DNA from: Streptomyces hilarionis
GTDB lineage: Bacteria; Actinomycetota; Actinomycetes; Streptomycetales; Streptomycetaceae
DNA length: 64,000 nucleotides
Direction of reading: 5' to 3'
Assembly: GCF_024539675.1 (NCBI RefSeq)
Contig: NZ_JAHHIT010000009.1
Coordinates: 42,214 to 106,213, forward strand
Positions 8,393-16,076 of this stretch are shown piece after piece; the first letter of the stretch is position 1; each line of letters starts with the position of its first letter. The notes beneath the pieces are model-generated. The model was given only the letters and a program-made list of their open reading frames with translations, made no database searches and had not been told where the DNA came from. The translations under genes were made by a program, and so were the position numbers.

Positions 8393-9631
8393 CTAGTCCG
8401 CGTCCTCGCTGTCGATGCCCAGGCCCGGGAGCAGGCCGGGCAGCAGCGGCGGGAGGGTGACGTCCGGCCGGGTGCTGGGCGTGAGGGACGGGGCGCTGCT
8501 GCCGCCGCTGTCCTTCGGGGGGTCGAGCAGGCCGCCGGTGTTGCCGCCGAGCAGGCCGTCGGCGTCTCCGGTGGCGCCGGGGGACGACTTGCCGGGGGTG
8601 CCGGGGGTGGTGTGGCCGCCCTCGGTCGACTCCTTGCCCGGGCGGGCGCCGGGGGTGGTCGAGCGGCCGGTCTCCGAGGCGCCGGTGGACGCCGGACCGG
8701 AGCCGTGGCGGGCGCCGCCGCCGGGGGCGGGCGGCTGCGGCAGCAGGGCCTGTAGCGGGGCGACCTCTTCGTCTATGGCTTCGAAGACCGAGGAGACCTG
8801 CTGGCTGACGTCCCCGAGCTGGACCGGCAGGCGGTCGCGCAGGGCGCCCCAGGCCTCGCGGTGCGAGCGGGTGAACGCGTCGAGGGCCTGGATGGGTCCC
8901 AGGGAGTTCGGGTCGCGTTCGTACGCCTCGTGGAGGAGGCGGTGGCCTTCCGTGGCGTCGTGCTGCATGCCGTTCAGGGCGCGGCGGATCTCGCCGAGGG
9001 ACTCGTGGTCGAGGTCGCCGCTGCGGCCCCGTTCCATGAGCCGACGGGCTTCGCCGAGCCGGGTGGAGGCCTGGTCGAGGTAGGTGCGACCGCGTTCGTC
9101 GTCGCCGTCGGCCAGGTAGGTGAGCTTGAAGTCCTCGATGCCGCGCTTCAGCCCGTAGAGCCCGTCGCCGGGGAGGGCGTCGGAGCTGGCCGCGGCGACT
9201 CCGCCGAAGGCGCCCGCCGCGACGCCGACGCTGAGGCCGCCCGCGGTGAGGCCCTTGGCCAGACGGGAACGCGGTCGCAGTTTGCCCAGGGGACCGGCCC
9301 GGTGTGTGCCCTTCGCCCGGTGGGAGCGTTGCTCCGGCACCGAGGGTTGCGCGGCTTCGCCTCCCGCGGTGCCCGCTTGCAGCATGGCCTCCATCGCGGC
9401 GACCAACTGGGCCCGCTGGACGACCTTGACCTCGGGGTCGAGTTCCGGTTTGGGCAGCTCGGCGAGACTCGTGGCGAGGGCCAGAATGCGGCCCTGCTCG
9501 GTCTGGTCCGCAGCGGCCGGCGCCGGCGGTGATCCTTCGGTCTGCTCGGCCGCCGTGCCCTGGGCGTACTGCTCCTCCAGGGCCTGGGCGAAGGCGTTCG
9601 CCCGCCGGTGTGCCGATACGTTCGCGATCAC
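8393..9631 (-). CDS. rsbN: RsbN, anti-sigma factor for sigma-BldN
   Basis: A 412-residue membrane-anchored anti-sigma factor lying directly downstream of bldN, the known rsbN position in Streptomyces. The N-terminal cytoplasmic part (about residues 1-125) would bind the sigma factor. One membrane helix lies at about residues 126-148 (GLTAGGLSVGVAAGAFGGVA), followed by an extracytoplasmic DUF5667 domain at about 150-270 and a Pro/Gly/Thr-rich tail. The GTG at 9631 is chosen over GTG 9640 because AGGAGG then sits 8 bases upstream, whereas it would touch the earlier codon. Its own promoter with sigma-BldN-like elements lies upstream, implying feedback control. The assignment rests on gene order plus domain layout. 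Confidence 0.92.
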   Translation of the reverse strand: MIANVSAHRRANAFAQALEEQYAQGTAAEQTEGSPPAPAAADQTEQGRILALATSLAELPKPELDPEVKVVQRAQLVAAMEAMLQAGTAGGEAAQPSVPEQRSHRAKGTHRAGPLGKLRPRSRLAKGLTAGGLSVGVAAGAFGGVAAASSDALPGDGLYGLKRGIEDFKLTYLADGDDERGRTYLDQASTRLGEARRLMERGRSGDLDHESLGEIRRALNGMQHDATEGHRLLHEAYERDPNSLGPIQALDAFTRSHREAWGALRDRLPVQLGDVSQQVSSVFEAIDEEVAPLQALLPQPPAPGGGARHGSGPASTGASETGRSTTPGARPGKESTEGGHTTPGTPGKSSPGATGDADGLLGGNTGGLLDPPKDSGGSSAPSLTPSTRPDVTLPPLLPGLLPGLGIDSEDAD

Positions 9632-9761
9632 AGGCGGCACCTCCTCTCGTCATGACGGTCGACTCCCCGGGGGTTCTGAGGGTTGCACGCCCCAGGCCGG
9701 TTCCACACGATCGGGTGATCGGGGTCGGCCAGGACGTGACCACAGGGAGCCTGTATCCCGC

Positions 9762-9790
9762 ACAACGACTGGCGCGGCACTTGGGTTACG
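9762..9790 (-). promoter_or_regulatory. Candidate sigma-BldN promoter of rsbN
   Basis: On the minus strand CGTAAC (9790-9785) is followed after 17 bases by CGTTGT (9767-9762), close to the reported sigma-BldN elements CGTAAC and CGTTGA. The -10 lies about 130 bases before the rsbN start codon. This fits the known dependence of rsbN on its own cognate sigma factor. Confidence 0.7.
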
Positions 9791-9876
9791 GACGGCGGAT
9801 GATCGGATCGGGAAGTCAACGGACTTTCACTGAACGTGAGTTGGGTATGGCCGACAGTAGTGCGCCGACGGGTCGG

Positions 9877-10656
9877 TCAGCGGGCGTCTTCCGGCAGGAG
9901 GCGGGCGAGGGTGCGGACGGCCCGGTACTGGAGCGTCTTGATCGCTCCCTCGTTCTTGCCCATGACGCGAGCGGTCTCCGCGACGGAGAGGCCCTGGAGG
10001 AACCGGAGCGTCACGCACTCCTGCTGCTGGGGGTTGAGCCGGCGCACCGCGTCCAGGAGCGCGGCGTTGGAGAGGGACTCCAGGACGGAGTCCTCGGGTG
10101 AGCGCTCGACCTCGTTGGCGTCGAGCATCTCGCCGGTGGTCACTTCCAGCCGGAACCTGCTCGACTTGAAGTGGTCGGCGACGAGGTTGCGGGCGATGGT
10201 GACGAGCCAGGCGCCGAAGTCGCGGCCCTGCCAGGTGAACGTCCCGATGCGCCGCAGGGCGCGCAGGAACGTCTCGCTGGTGAGGTCCTCGGCTGTCGCC
10301 TTGCCGCCCACGCGGTAGTAGATGTAGCGGTACACGGTGTCGCTGTACTGGTCGTACAGCCGCCCGAAGGCGTCGGCCTCGCCGGCCTGTGCGCGTTCGA
10401 CGAGATCCATCATCCGGGCGCTGTCGCTGTCGGCGGCCGGTCGGCGGGCGGTGGTCGCGCCGGTCGAGCGTCCTCGTCTGCCGACCGCGGCGCTGCCTTC
10501 CGCCAGTGCATAGCACGGGCCCGCCGGAGCGGCGGTGGCGAAGGCGGGGACGGCGTACGCGGTGGGGACGAAGCCGCGCAACAGGTCCTGGACCGTAGCG
10601 ACCGTTGCGCGCAGCGTAGCCAGGCCCGAGGCGTCAACCCCGACGTGTGGGTACAC
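9877..10656 (-). CDS. bldN: BldN, ECF sigma factor for aerial development
   Basis: A 259-residue ECF-type RNA polymerase sigma factor that directs chaplin, rodlin and bldM transcription in characterised Streptomyces. The first 80-86 residues form an N-terminal extension without sigma homology, matching the pro-sequence removed from pro-BldN. Region 2 spans about residues 87-155 (DAFGRLYDQYSDTVYRYIYY, then TAEDLTSETFLRALRRI). Region 4 is at about 200-255 and contains LNPQQQECVTLRFLQGLSV. The GTG start has GGAG 5 bases upstream. RsbN is encoded next on the same strand. A long untranslated upstream region and a BldD-box-like site suggest developmental control. Confidence 0.95.
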   Translation of the reverse strand: MYPHVGVDASGLATLRATVATVQDLLRGFVPTAYAVPAFATAAPAGPCYALAEGSAAVGRRGRSTGATTARRPAADSDSARMMDLVERAQAGEADAFGRLYDQYSDTVYRYIYYRVGGKATAEDLTSETFLRALRRIGTFTWQGRDFGAWLVTIARNLVADHFKSSRFRLEVTTGEMLDANEVERSPEDSVLESLSNAALLDAVRRLNPQQQECVTLRFLQGLSVAETARVMGKNEGAIKTLQYRAVRTLARLLPEDAR

Positions 10657-11066
10657 GGGACTCCCAGAGGCAGAGCTTCCATCACGTGCAGTGCGGAACC
10701 TTTCACCCGTCGTGACGACGGGAGGGGTGCCGGATTGCGTCTGAGGAGAATAACGCTTCGTACAGGCCCTGCTACACCGAGTTGCTCAAATCATCGATTA
10801 CGTCGCTTCTGCGACCTATTGACGCTCGATCAAGTTACGCAAGCTGAACGATTGTTGACCGAATGGGTTCGGGTTTCCGGTCAGTCCGGGGCGTGTTGTG
10901 GCTGTCCGCGGACAACGCGACTGCGTGCGGGGTTACGGGGGTACGACCGTCGGATTGGCCGGGTTTGCTCGTGGGTGTGGAGTGTTGCCGGGCGGCATGA
11001 CGAAGCGGCCGGGCGATTGTCGTACCGCCGCGGCCGCCTTCGTCGTCCCCCTGCCCGTCGTCCTCC
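10657..11066 (-). other. bldN upstream region, 410 bases without a gene
   Basis: No supported gene is seen here. The section at about 10740-10870 is clearly more A/T-rich than its surroundings, as expected for a developmentally regulated promoter. It contains the perfect inverted repeat CCCGTCGT-G-ACGACGGG (10706-10722) and a small hairpin GTCGC-TTCT-GCGAC at 10802-10815. I could not place a convincing -35/-10 pair on the minus strand. Confidence 0.6.
10703..10715. promoter_or_regulatory. BldD-box-like inverted repeat upstream of bldN
   Basis: TCACCCGTCGTGA matches 7 of the 9 defined positions of the BldD consensus TNACNCWGNGTNA; only the central two differ. It lies 47-59 bases upstream of the bldN start codon. 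BldD is known to repress bldN directly, so this is the best operator candidate seen. Confidence 0.5.
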
Positions 11067-12002
11067 CTACCGCCGGCGGCGGTGCAGGGCGATGGCCGCC
11101 GCGGTGCCGCCCGCGACCGCTCCGACGCCCGCCGCCGCCGGGATGCCGACCTTGGCCGCCTTGCGGCCCGTGCGGTAGTCGCGCAGCCGCCAGTCGAGGG
11201 TGTGGGCGTGCTTGCGCAGCTTGGCGTCCGGGTTGATGGCGTAGGGGTGGCCCACCAGGGACAGCATGGGGATGTCGTTGTGCGAGTCGCTGTAGGCGGC
11301 GCAGCGCGACAGGTCCAGGTTCTCCGCGGCCGCCAGCGCGCGCACCGCCTCCGCCTTCGCGGGTCCGTGCAGCGGCTCGCCGACCAGCTTGCCGGTGTAG
11401 ACGCCGTCGACCGACTCCGCGACCGTGCCCAGCGCCCCGGTGAGGCCGAGGCGGCGGGCGATCACCTGGGCGATCTCCACCGGGGCCGCCGTGACCAGCC
11501 ACACCTTCTGGCCGGCGTCGAGGTGCGCCTGGGCGAGGGCGCGGGTGCCCGGCCAGATGCGCTCGGCCATGTACTCGTCGTAGATCTCCTCGCCGATGGA
11601 CATCAGCTCGGAGACGCGGTGGCCCTGCACGATGGACAGCGCCGAGTCGCGGGCCTCCTGCATGTGCTCGGGGTCCTCGACGCCGGCCAGCCGGAACCAG
11701 GCCTGCTGCCAGGCGAAGCGGACCAGGTCGCGGGTCTCGAAGAACTTCCGTTTGTACAGGCCGCGGCCGAAGTGGAAGAGCGCGGCGCCCTGCATGACGG
11801 TGTTGTCGAGGTCGAAGAAGGCGGCGGCCATCGCGTCGCCGTGCACCGGGAACTGCGGCTCCCGGGGGGAAGCGTCCAGGGCGTCCTGGGAGTCCAGGGC
11901 CTGGGTGGACTTGCGGGCTGCCTCCGCCGAGGCCTCGCCTGCCAACACGCTCCGCGCCGTGGCGGAGCGCCTACGGGGGGTGAGCCATCCTAGAGCGGCC
12001 AT
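11067..12002 (-). CDS. HAD-IB family hydrolase with C-terminal membrane tail
   Basis: A 311-residue phosphatase-like protein of HAD subfamily IB (SerB-like). Motif I is FFDLDNTVMQG (about residues 61-71), motif II is in WLVTAAPVE, and motif IV is YSDSHNDIPML. A 55-residue low-complexity N-terminal stretch precedes the domain. The C-terminus (IPAAAGVGAVAGGTAAAIAL, then HRRRR) looks like a single membrane anchor with a basic stop-transfer end. Substrate unknown. A start at the internal ATG 57 residues later is possible because the ribosome binding site of the first ATG is weak. It diverges from the glutaredoxin-like gene. Confidence 0.85.
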   Translation of the reverse strand: MAALGWLTPRRRSATARSVLAGEASAEAARKSTQALDSQDALDASPREPQFPVHGDAMAAAFFDLDNTVMQGAALFHFGRGLYKRKFFETRDLVRFAWQQAWFRLAGVEDPEHMQEARDSALSIVQGHRVSELMSIGEEIYDEYMAERIWPGTRALAQAHLDAGQKVWLVTAAPVEIAQVIARRLGLTGALGTVAESVDGVYTGKLVGEPLHGPAKAEAVRALAAAENLDLSRCAAYSDSHNDIPMLSLVGHPYAINPDAKLRKHAHTLDWRLRDYRTGRKAAKVGIPAAAGVGAVAGGTAAAIALHRRRR

Positions 12003-12104
12003 GGCGTGAGCATAGCCAGTCGGTTCGGTGGTTCCGGATCGGAGAGGTTCGAAGGGTGTGAACTCTCCGCGGCCCTGCCGTTAAGGAAGCGCGAGAATGG
12101 CGGT

Positions 12105-12377
12105 ATGAGTCCCCTCTTTCGACGCAGGCCCGGCCCGGGCGACCGGTCGGTCACGCTGATCCGCAAGTCCGGCTGTCATCTGTGCGACGACGCGGAGCGT
12201 GTCGTCGACAAGGTGTGCGCGGAGCTCGGCGTGCCCTGGGAACAGAAGGACATCGCCGACGACCGGGAGCTGTACGACCGGTACTGGGAGCAGATCCCCG
12301 TCGTCCTCGTGGACGGCAGACAGCACACCTTCTGGCGGGTGGACGAGGGCCGGCTGCGCAAGGAGCTGGCCGGCTGA
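12105..12377 (+). CDS. Glutaredoxin-like thiol oxidoreductase
   Basis: A 90-residue thioredoxin-fold protein (DUF836/glutaredoxin-like). The redox motif is Cys-His-Leu-Cys in KSGCHLCDDAERV near residues 22-34, and the cis-proline loop follows in QIPVVLVDG. It probably handles thiol-disulfide exchange in the cytosol. GAGAAT ends 6 bases before the ATG, suggesting a leaderless transcript. It is separated from rex by 250 bases that hold the Rex operator, so it is probably not part of the rex operon. Confidence 0.85.
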   Translation: MSPLFRRRPGPGDRSVTLIRKSGCHLCDDAERVVDKVCAELGVPWEQKDIADDRELYDRYWEQIPVVLVDGRQHTFWRVDEGRLRKELAG

Positions 12378-12492
12378 GGAACTGACCGATCAGTACAAGG
12401 GCGCGCCGAACGTCGCTTAGGATCGATGGTGGTTTGGTCGCGGGGGCGGGATTCACGAGGAGAGTGGCGGTTTTGCCCCCTGGAATGACGCG

Positions 12493-12508
12493 CGTGACCC
12501 CGGTCACG
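12493..12508. promoter_or_regulatory. Inverted repeat upstream of the Rex operator
   Basis: CGTGACC-CC-GGTCACG is a perfect inverted repeat with 7-bp arms, about 27 bases upstream of the Rex operator. It resembles a CRP-type or repressor site and could be a second input into the rex-hem operon. Unproven. Confidence 0.4.
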
Positions 12509-12534
12509 TTGGCCGGGCAAATCGGACACCATCT

Positions 12535-12552
12535 TTGTGCACGCGTTCACAA
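12535..12552. promoter_or_regulatory. Rex operator (ROP)
   Basis: TTGTGCACGCGTTCACAA differs from the perfect palindromic Rex site TTGTGAACGCGTTCACAA at one position. It lies 77 bases upstream of the rex start codon and overlaps the -35 and spacer of the likely promoter, so Rex bound at low NADH/NAD+ would block RNA polymerase. This is the classic autoregulatory site of rex-hemACD in Streptomyces. Confidence 0.93.
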
Positions 12553-12563
12553 AGACATAGCCT
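12535..12563 (+). promoter_or_regulatory. Candidate promoter of rex-hemACD
   Basis: TTGTGC (12535-12540) and TAGCCT (12558-12563) are separated by 17 bases. The -35 and most of the spacer are inside the Rex operator, and the transcript would have a leader of about 60 bases. Confidence 0.6.
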
Positions 12564-12628
12564 GCTGTCGACGGGGCGGTCTGGGAACGCACGACCGCCC
12601 ACAGCCCCGCTCTACCCGCAGGAGCACC

Positions 12629-13396
12629 GTGGCAACTGGCCGAACTCACCGACCGGCGACCCGTGGCCGAGGGATTCCCGAGGCCACCGTCGCCCGCCTT
12701 CCGCTGTACCTTCGCGCGCTGACCGCACTGTCGGAGCGCTCGGTGCCCACGGTCTCCTCCGAGGAGCTCGCGGCCGCGGCGGGGGTCAACTCCGCCAAGC
12801 TGCGCAAGGACTTCTCCTACCTCGGCTCCTACGGCACGCGGGGCGTCGGCTACGACGTCGAGTACCTCGTCTACCAGATCTCCCGGGAGCTCGGGCTCAC
12901 CCAGGACTGGCCCGTCGTGATCGTCGGCATCGGAAACCTCGGCGCGGCGCTCGCCAACTACGGCGGCTTCGCCTCGCGCGGCTTCCGGGTCGCGGCGCTC
13001 ATCGACGCCGACCCCGCCATGGCCGGCAAGCAGGTCGCCGGGATCGCCGTCCAGCACAGCGACGGCCTGGAGAAGATCATCTCCGACAACGGCGTCTCCA
13101 TCGGCGTCATCACCACCCCGCCGTCCGTCGCCCAGCAGGTCTGCGACCGGCTCGTGGCCGCGGGCGTCACCTCCATCCTGAACTTCGCGCCGACCGTGCT
13201 GTCCGTGCCCGACGGCGTCGACGTGCGCAAGGTCGACCTCTCCATCGAGTTGCAGATCCTCGCCTTCCACGAGCAGCGCAAGGCCGGCGAGGAGGCCGCC
13301 CTCAACGAGGCCGCCGCCCTGTCCGCGCCCGTGGGCCGGACCGACTCCACCGACCAGGGGCCCGACGGGGACGTGCCCGCCGTGATGCCGGCATGA
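12629..13396 (+). CDS. rex: Rex, NADH/NAD+-sensing repressor
   Basis: A 255-residue redox-sensing transcriptional repressor. An N-terminal winged helix covers about residues 18-85 (SSEELAAAAGVNSAKLRKDF is the recognition region). A Rossmann domain begins with VVIVGIGNLGAAL (Gly100, Gly102, Gly105). The C-terminal helix LSIELQILAFHEQRKAGEE forms the domain-swapped dimer in known structures. Rex releases DNA when NADH rises, derepressing respiratory and heme genes. The GTG start has GGAG 4 bases upstream; an upstream ATG at 12434 would run the coding region through the operator and is rejected. The stop overlaps the hemA start (ATGA), so translation is coupled. Confidence 0.96.
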   Translation: MATGRTHRPATRGRGIPEATVARLPLYLRALTALSERSVPTVSSEELAAAAGVNSAKLRKDFSYLGSYGTRGVGYDVEYLVYQISRELGLTQDWPVVIVGIGNLGAALANYGGFASRGFRVAALIDADPAMAGKQVAGIAVQHSDGLEKIISDNGVSIGVITTPPSVAQQVCDRLVAAGVTSILNFAPTVLSVPDGVDVRKVDLSIELQILAFHEQRKAGEEAALNEAAALSAPVGRTDSTDQGPDGDVPAVMPA

Positions 13397-15111
13397 GTCT
13401 CCTCGTCGTCGGACTGAGCCACCGCAGCGCACCCGTGAGCGTGCTGGAGCGGGCGTCGCTGTCCACGGACGCCCAGGCCAAGCTGCTCCAGGACACCGTC
13501 GCCGCGGAGCCGGCCGCCGAGGCCGCCGTCCTGGCCACCTGCAACCGCATCGAGCTGTACGCCGACGTGGACAAGTTCCACGCGGGCGTCGCCGAGCTGT
13601 CCACGCTGCTCGCCCAGCACAGCGGGGTCGGCCTGGAGGAGCTCACTCCCTATCTCTACGTGCACTACGAGGACCGCGCCGTCCACCACTTCTTCTCGGT
13701 GGCCTGCGGCCTGGACTCCATGGTCGTCGGCGAGGGCCAGATCCTCGGGCAGATCAAGGACTCGCTGGCCCGGGCGCAGGAGCTGCACACCGCCGGACGG
13801 CTGCTGAACGACCTGTTCCAGCAGGCCCTGCGGGTCGGCAAGCGCGCCCACTCCGAGACCGGCATCGACCGCGCCGGCCAGTCCCTCGTCACCTTCGGCC
13901 TCGAGCAGCTGGCCGCGGGCGAGGACGTACGGGAGTGGGCGCGGGGCAAGCGCGCCCTCGTGATCGGCGCGGGATCCATGTCCTCGCTGGCCGCCGCCAC
14001 CCTGGCGCGGGCCGGGGTCGCCGAGGTCGTCGTCGCCAACCGCACCCTCGACCGCGCCGAGCGGCTCGCCCGGATACTGGCCGAGGCCGACGGTGGGCAC
14101 GTGTCGGCCCGCGCGGTACCGATGGAGTCGGTGCCGGCCGAGCTGACACGTGCCGACGTGGCCGTCTCCTGCACCGGGGCCACGGGCCTGGTGCTGACGG
14201 CGGAGTCGGTCGCGACGGCGGTCGAGGACCGCACCGGCGCGCCCGTCGCCTTCGACGAGGTGGACGCGCGGGCCGACGAACGGCCGCCGGCCCCCGCCTC
14301 CGTCGGCGGGGACGACAACTGCCCCCTCGACCTGGCCGCCGTCCAGCAGTCCGGCGTGCAGCAGACCGGGTTCTCCGTGATCGGGGAGGCCGCCGTCGCC
14401 GGCATGGACGCGGCGACGCTGGAGCAGCACGCCGCCTGGGTCGACAACGCCACCGTCGACCGGCGGCTCGCCGGCCGGCGCGGACCCGAGGCCGACGCCG
14501 AGCTGATCGTCGCGCTCGCCGCGACCGCGGCGACCACCGGACGCATCCCGGAGCGGCGCAGGCCCGAGCAGGTCTCCCCGCTCGTGCGGCCGCGGCCCGT
14601 GCTCTTCCTGCTCGACCTCGCGATGCCGCGGGACGTCGACGCGGCCGCCCACCGCCTCGCCGGGGTGCGGCTGGTCGACATCGAGTCGCTCTCCGAGGCC
14701 TCGGCCGACGCGCCCATGGCCGCCGACGTCGACCAGGTGCGGCGGATCGTCGCCGACGAGGTCGCCGCCTTCGGCGCGGCCCAGCGCGCCGCCCACATCA
14801 CGCCGACCGTCGTCGCGCTGCGCGCCATGGCCGCCGACGTCGTGGCCGGGGAGATCGCCCGGCTCGACGGGCGGCTGCCCGGCCTGGACGACAAGCACCG
14901 CGCCGAGATCACGCAGACCGTGAAGCGCGTCGTCGACAAGCTGCTGCACGCGCCGACGGTGCGGGTCAAGCAGCTCGCGGCCGAGCCCGGCGGCGCGGGG
15001 TACGCGGACGCGCTGCGGACTCTGTTCGACCTCGACCAGGAGACGGTGGCCGCCGTGTCCCGGGCCGAGGACAGCACCGAGAAGACATCAGAGAACCGAG
15101 GGCCGGCATGA
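13393..15111 (+). CDS. hemA: Glutamyl-tRNA reductase
   Basis: A 572-residue enzyme that reduces glutamyl-tRNA(Glu) to glutamate-1-semialdehyde, the first committed step of C5 tetrapyrrole synthesis. The catalytic nucleophile is Cys50 in LATCNRIELYA. The NADPH-binding segment is ALVIGAGSMSSLAAATL (near residue 195), and a C-terminal dimerisation helix contains RRIVADEVAAF. It is about 140 residues longer than typical HemA, with extra sequence between the NADPH domain and the dimerisation helix (about 270-390), common in Streptomyces. It overlaps rex upstream and hemC downstream by 4 bases each, so it is controlled by the Rex operator. Confidence 0.95.
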   Translation: MSLLVVGLSHRSAPVSVLERASLSTDAQAKLLQDTVAAEPAAEAAVLATCNRIELYADVDKFHAGVAELSTLLAQHSGVGLEELTPYLYVHYEDRAVHHFFSVACGLDSMVVGEGQILGQIKDSLARAQELHTAGRLLNDLFQQALRVGKRAHSETGIDRAGQSLVTFGLEQLAAGEDVREWARGKRALVIGAGSMSSLAAATLARAGVAEVVVANRTLDRAERLARILAEADGGHVSARAVPMESVPAELTRADVAVSCTGATGLVLTAESVATAVEDRTGAPVAFDEVDARADERPPAPASVGGDDNCPLDLAAVQQSGVQQTGFSVIGEAAVAGMDAATLEQHAAWVDNATVDRRLAGRRGPEADAELIVALAATAATTGRIPERRRPEQVSPLVRPRPVLFLLDLAMPRDVDAAAHRLAGVRLVDIESLSEASADAPMAADVDQVRRIVADEVAAFGAAQRAAHITPTVVALRAMAADVVAGEIARLDGRLPGLDDKHRAEITQTVKRVVDKLLHAPTVRVKQLAAEPGGAGYADALRTLFDLDQETVAAVSRAEDSTEKTSENRGPA

Positions 15112-16076
15112 GCGGCATGAGTACGAAGCCACTGAGACTGGGGACCAGGCGCAGCAAGCTCGCCATGGCCCAGTCCGGGCAGGTCGCGGAGGCCGTGAGC
15201 CGGGTGACCGGACGGCCGGTGGAGCTCGTCGAGATCACCACCTACGGCGACGTGTCCCGTGAGCACCTCGCGCAGATCGGCGGCACGGGCGTCTTCGTGA
15301 CCGCGCTGCGCGACGCGCTGGCCAAGGGCGAGGTCGACTTCGCGGTTCACTCGCTGAAGGACCTCCCCACCACCCAGCCCGAGGACCTGGTCCTGGCGGC
15401 CGTGCCGGTGCGCGAGGACCCCCGCGACGCGATCGTCGCCCGGGACGCGCTGAAGTTCACCGACCTGCCGCGCGGGGCGCGCATCGGCACGGGCTCGCCG
15501 CGTCGCATGGCGCAGCTGAACGCGTACGCGCGCAGCCACGGCCTGGACATACACACCGTGCCGATCCGCGGGAACGTCGACACCCGGATCCGGTACGTGC
15601 ACGACGGCGAGCTGGACGCGGTGGTGCTGGCCGCGGCCGGCCTGAGCCGCATCGGCCGCCTCGACGAGGTCACCGACTTCCTGTCGATAGACACGGTTCT
15701 GCCCGCTCCCGGCCAGGGAGCACTGGCGATCGAATGCGCCGCGGACGACGCGGCGCTCATCACCGCGCTCGGTGAGCTCGACGACCCGTTCACCCGGGTC
15801 GCCGTGACCGCCGAGCGGTCCCTGCTCGCCGCCCTGGAGGCCGGCTGCAGCGCCCCTGTGGGCGCACTGGCCGACCTCCTGGCCGACGGGCAGATTGTCA
15901 ACGAAATGCGCCTGCGGGGCGTCGTCGGGACCACCGACGGCTCTCGCATGGTGCAGCTGTCCACCACCGGTCCCGTGCCCGAGACGCACGACGGGGCGAT
16001 GGCGCTCGGTCGCGAACTCGCCGCCGAGATGCTCGCCCAGGGCGCGGCCGGTCTGATGGGGGAGCAAGCACAGTGA
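15108..16076 (+). CDS. hemC: Porphobilinogen deaminase (hydroxymethylbilane synthase)
   Basis: A 322-residue enzyme that joins four porphobilinogens into hydroxymethylbilane. Substrate-binding segments GTRRSKLAMAQ (residues 12-22), HSLKDLPT (81-88) and GTGSPRRMAQL (127-137) are intact. The dipyrromethane cofactor attaches to Cys247 in LEAGCSAPVGA. Two adjacent ATG codons (15108 and 15117) are possible starts; 15108 gives the ATGA overlap with hemA. The stop overlaps hemD by 4 bases. Third gene of the rex operon. Confidence 0.95.
   Translation: MSGMSTKPLRLGTRRSKLAMAQSGQVAEAVSRVTGRPVELVEITTYGDVSREHLAQIGGTGVFVTALRDALAKGEVDFAVHSLKDLPTTQPEDLVLAAVPVREDPRDAIVARDALKFTDLPRGARIGTGSPRRMAQLNAYARSHGLDIHTVPIRGNVDTRIRYVHDGELDAVVLAAAGLSRIGRLDEVTDFLSIDTVLPAPGQGALAIECAADDAALITALGELDDPFTRVAVTAERSLLAALEAGCSAPVGALADLLADGQIVNEMRLRGVVGTTDGSRMVQLSTTGPVPETHDGAMALGRELAAEMLAQGAAGLMGEQAQ

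Noticed and set aside
7065..9743. 892-codon open frame on the minus strand
   Set aside because: It spans the acyltransferase in antisense and rsbN in the wrong frame, with low-complexity composition and no recognisable domain.
12434..12628. Upstream extension of rex to an ATG at 12434
   Set aside because: It would translate through the Rex operator and promoter, and the known family N-terminus begins at the GTG at 12629, which has a ribosome binding site.
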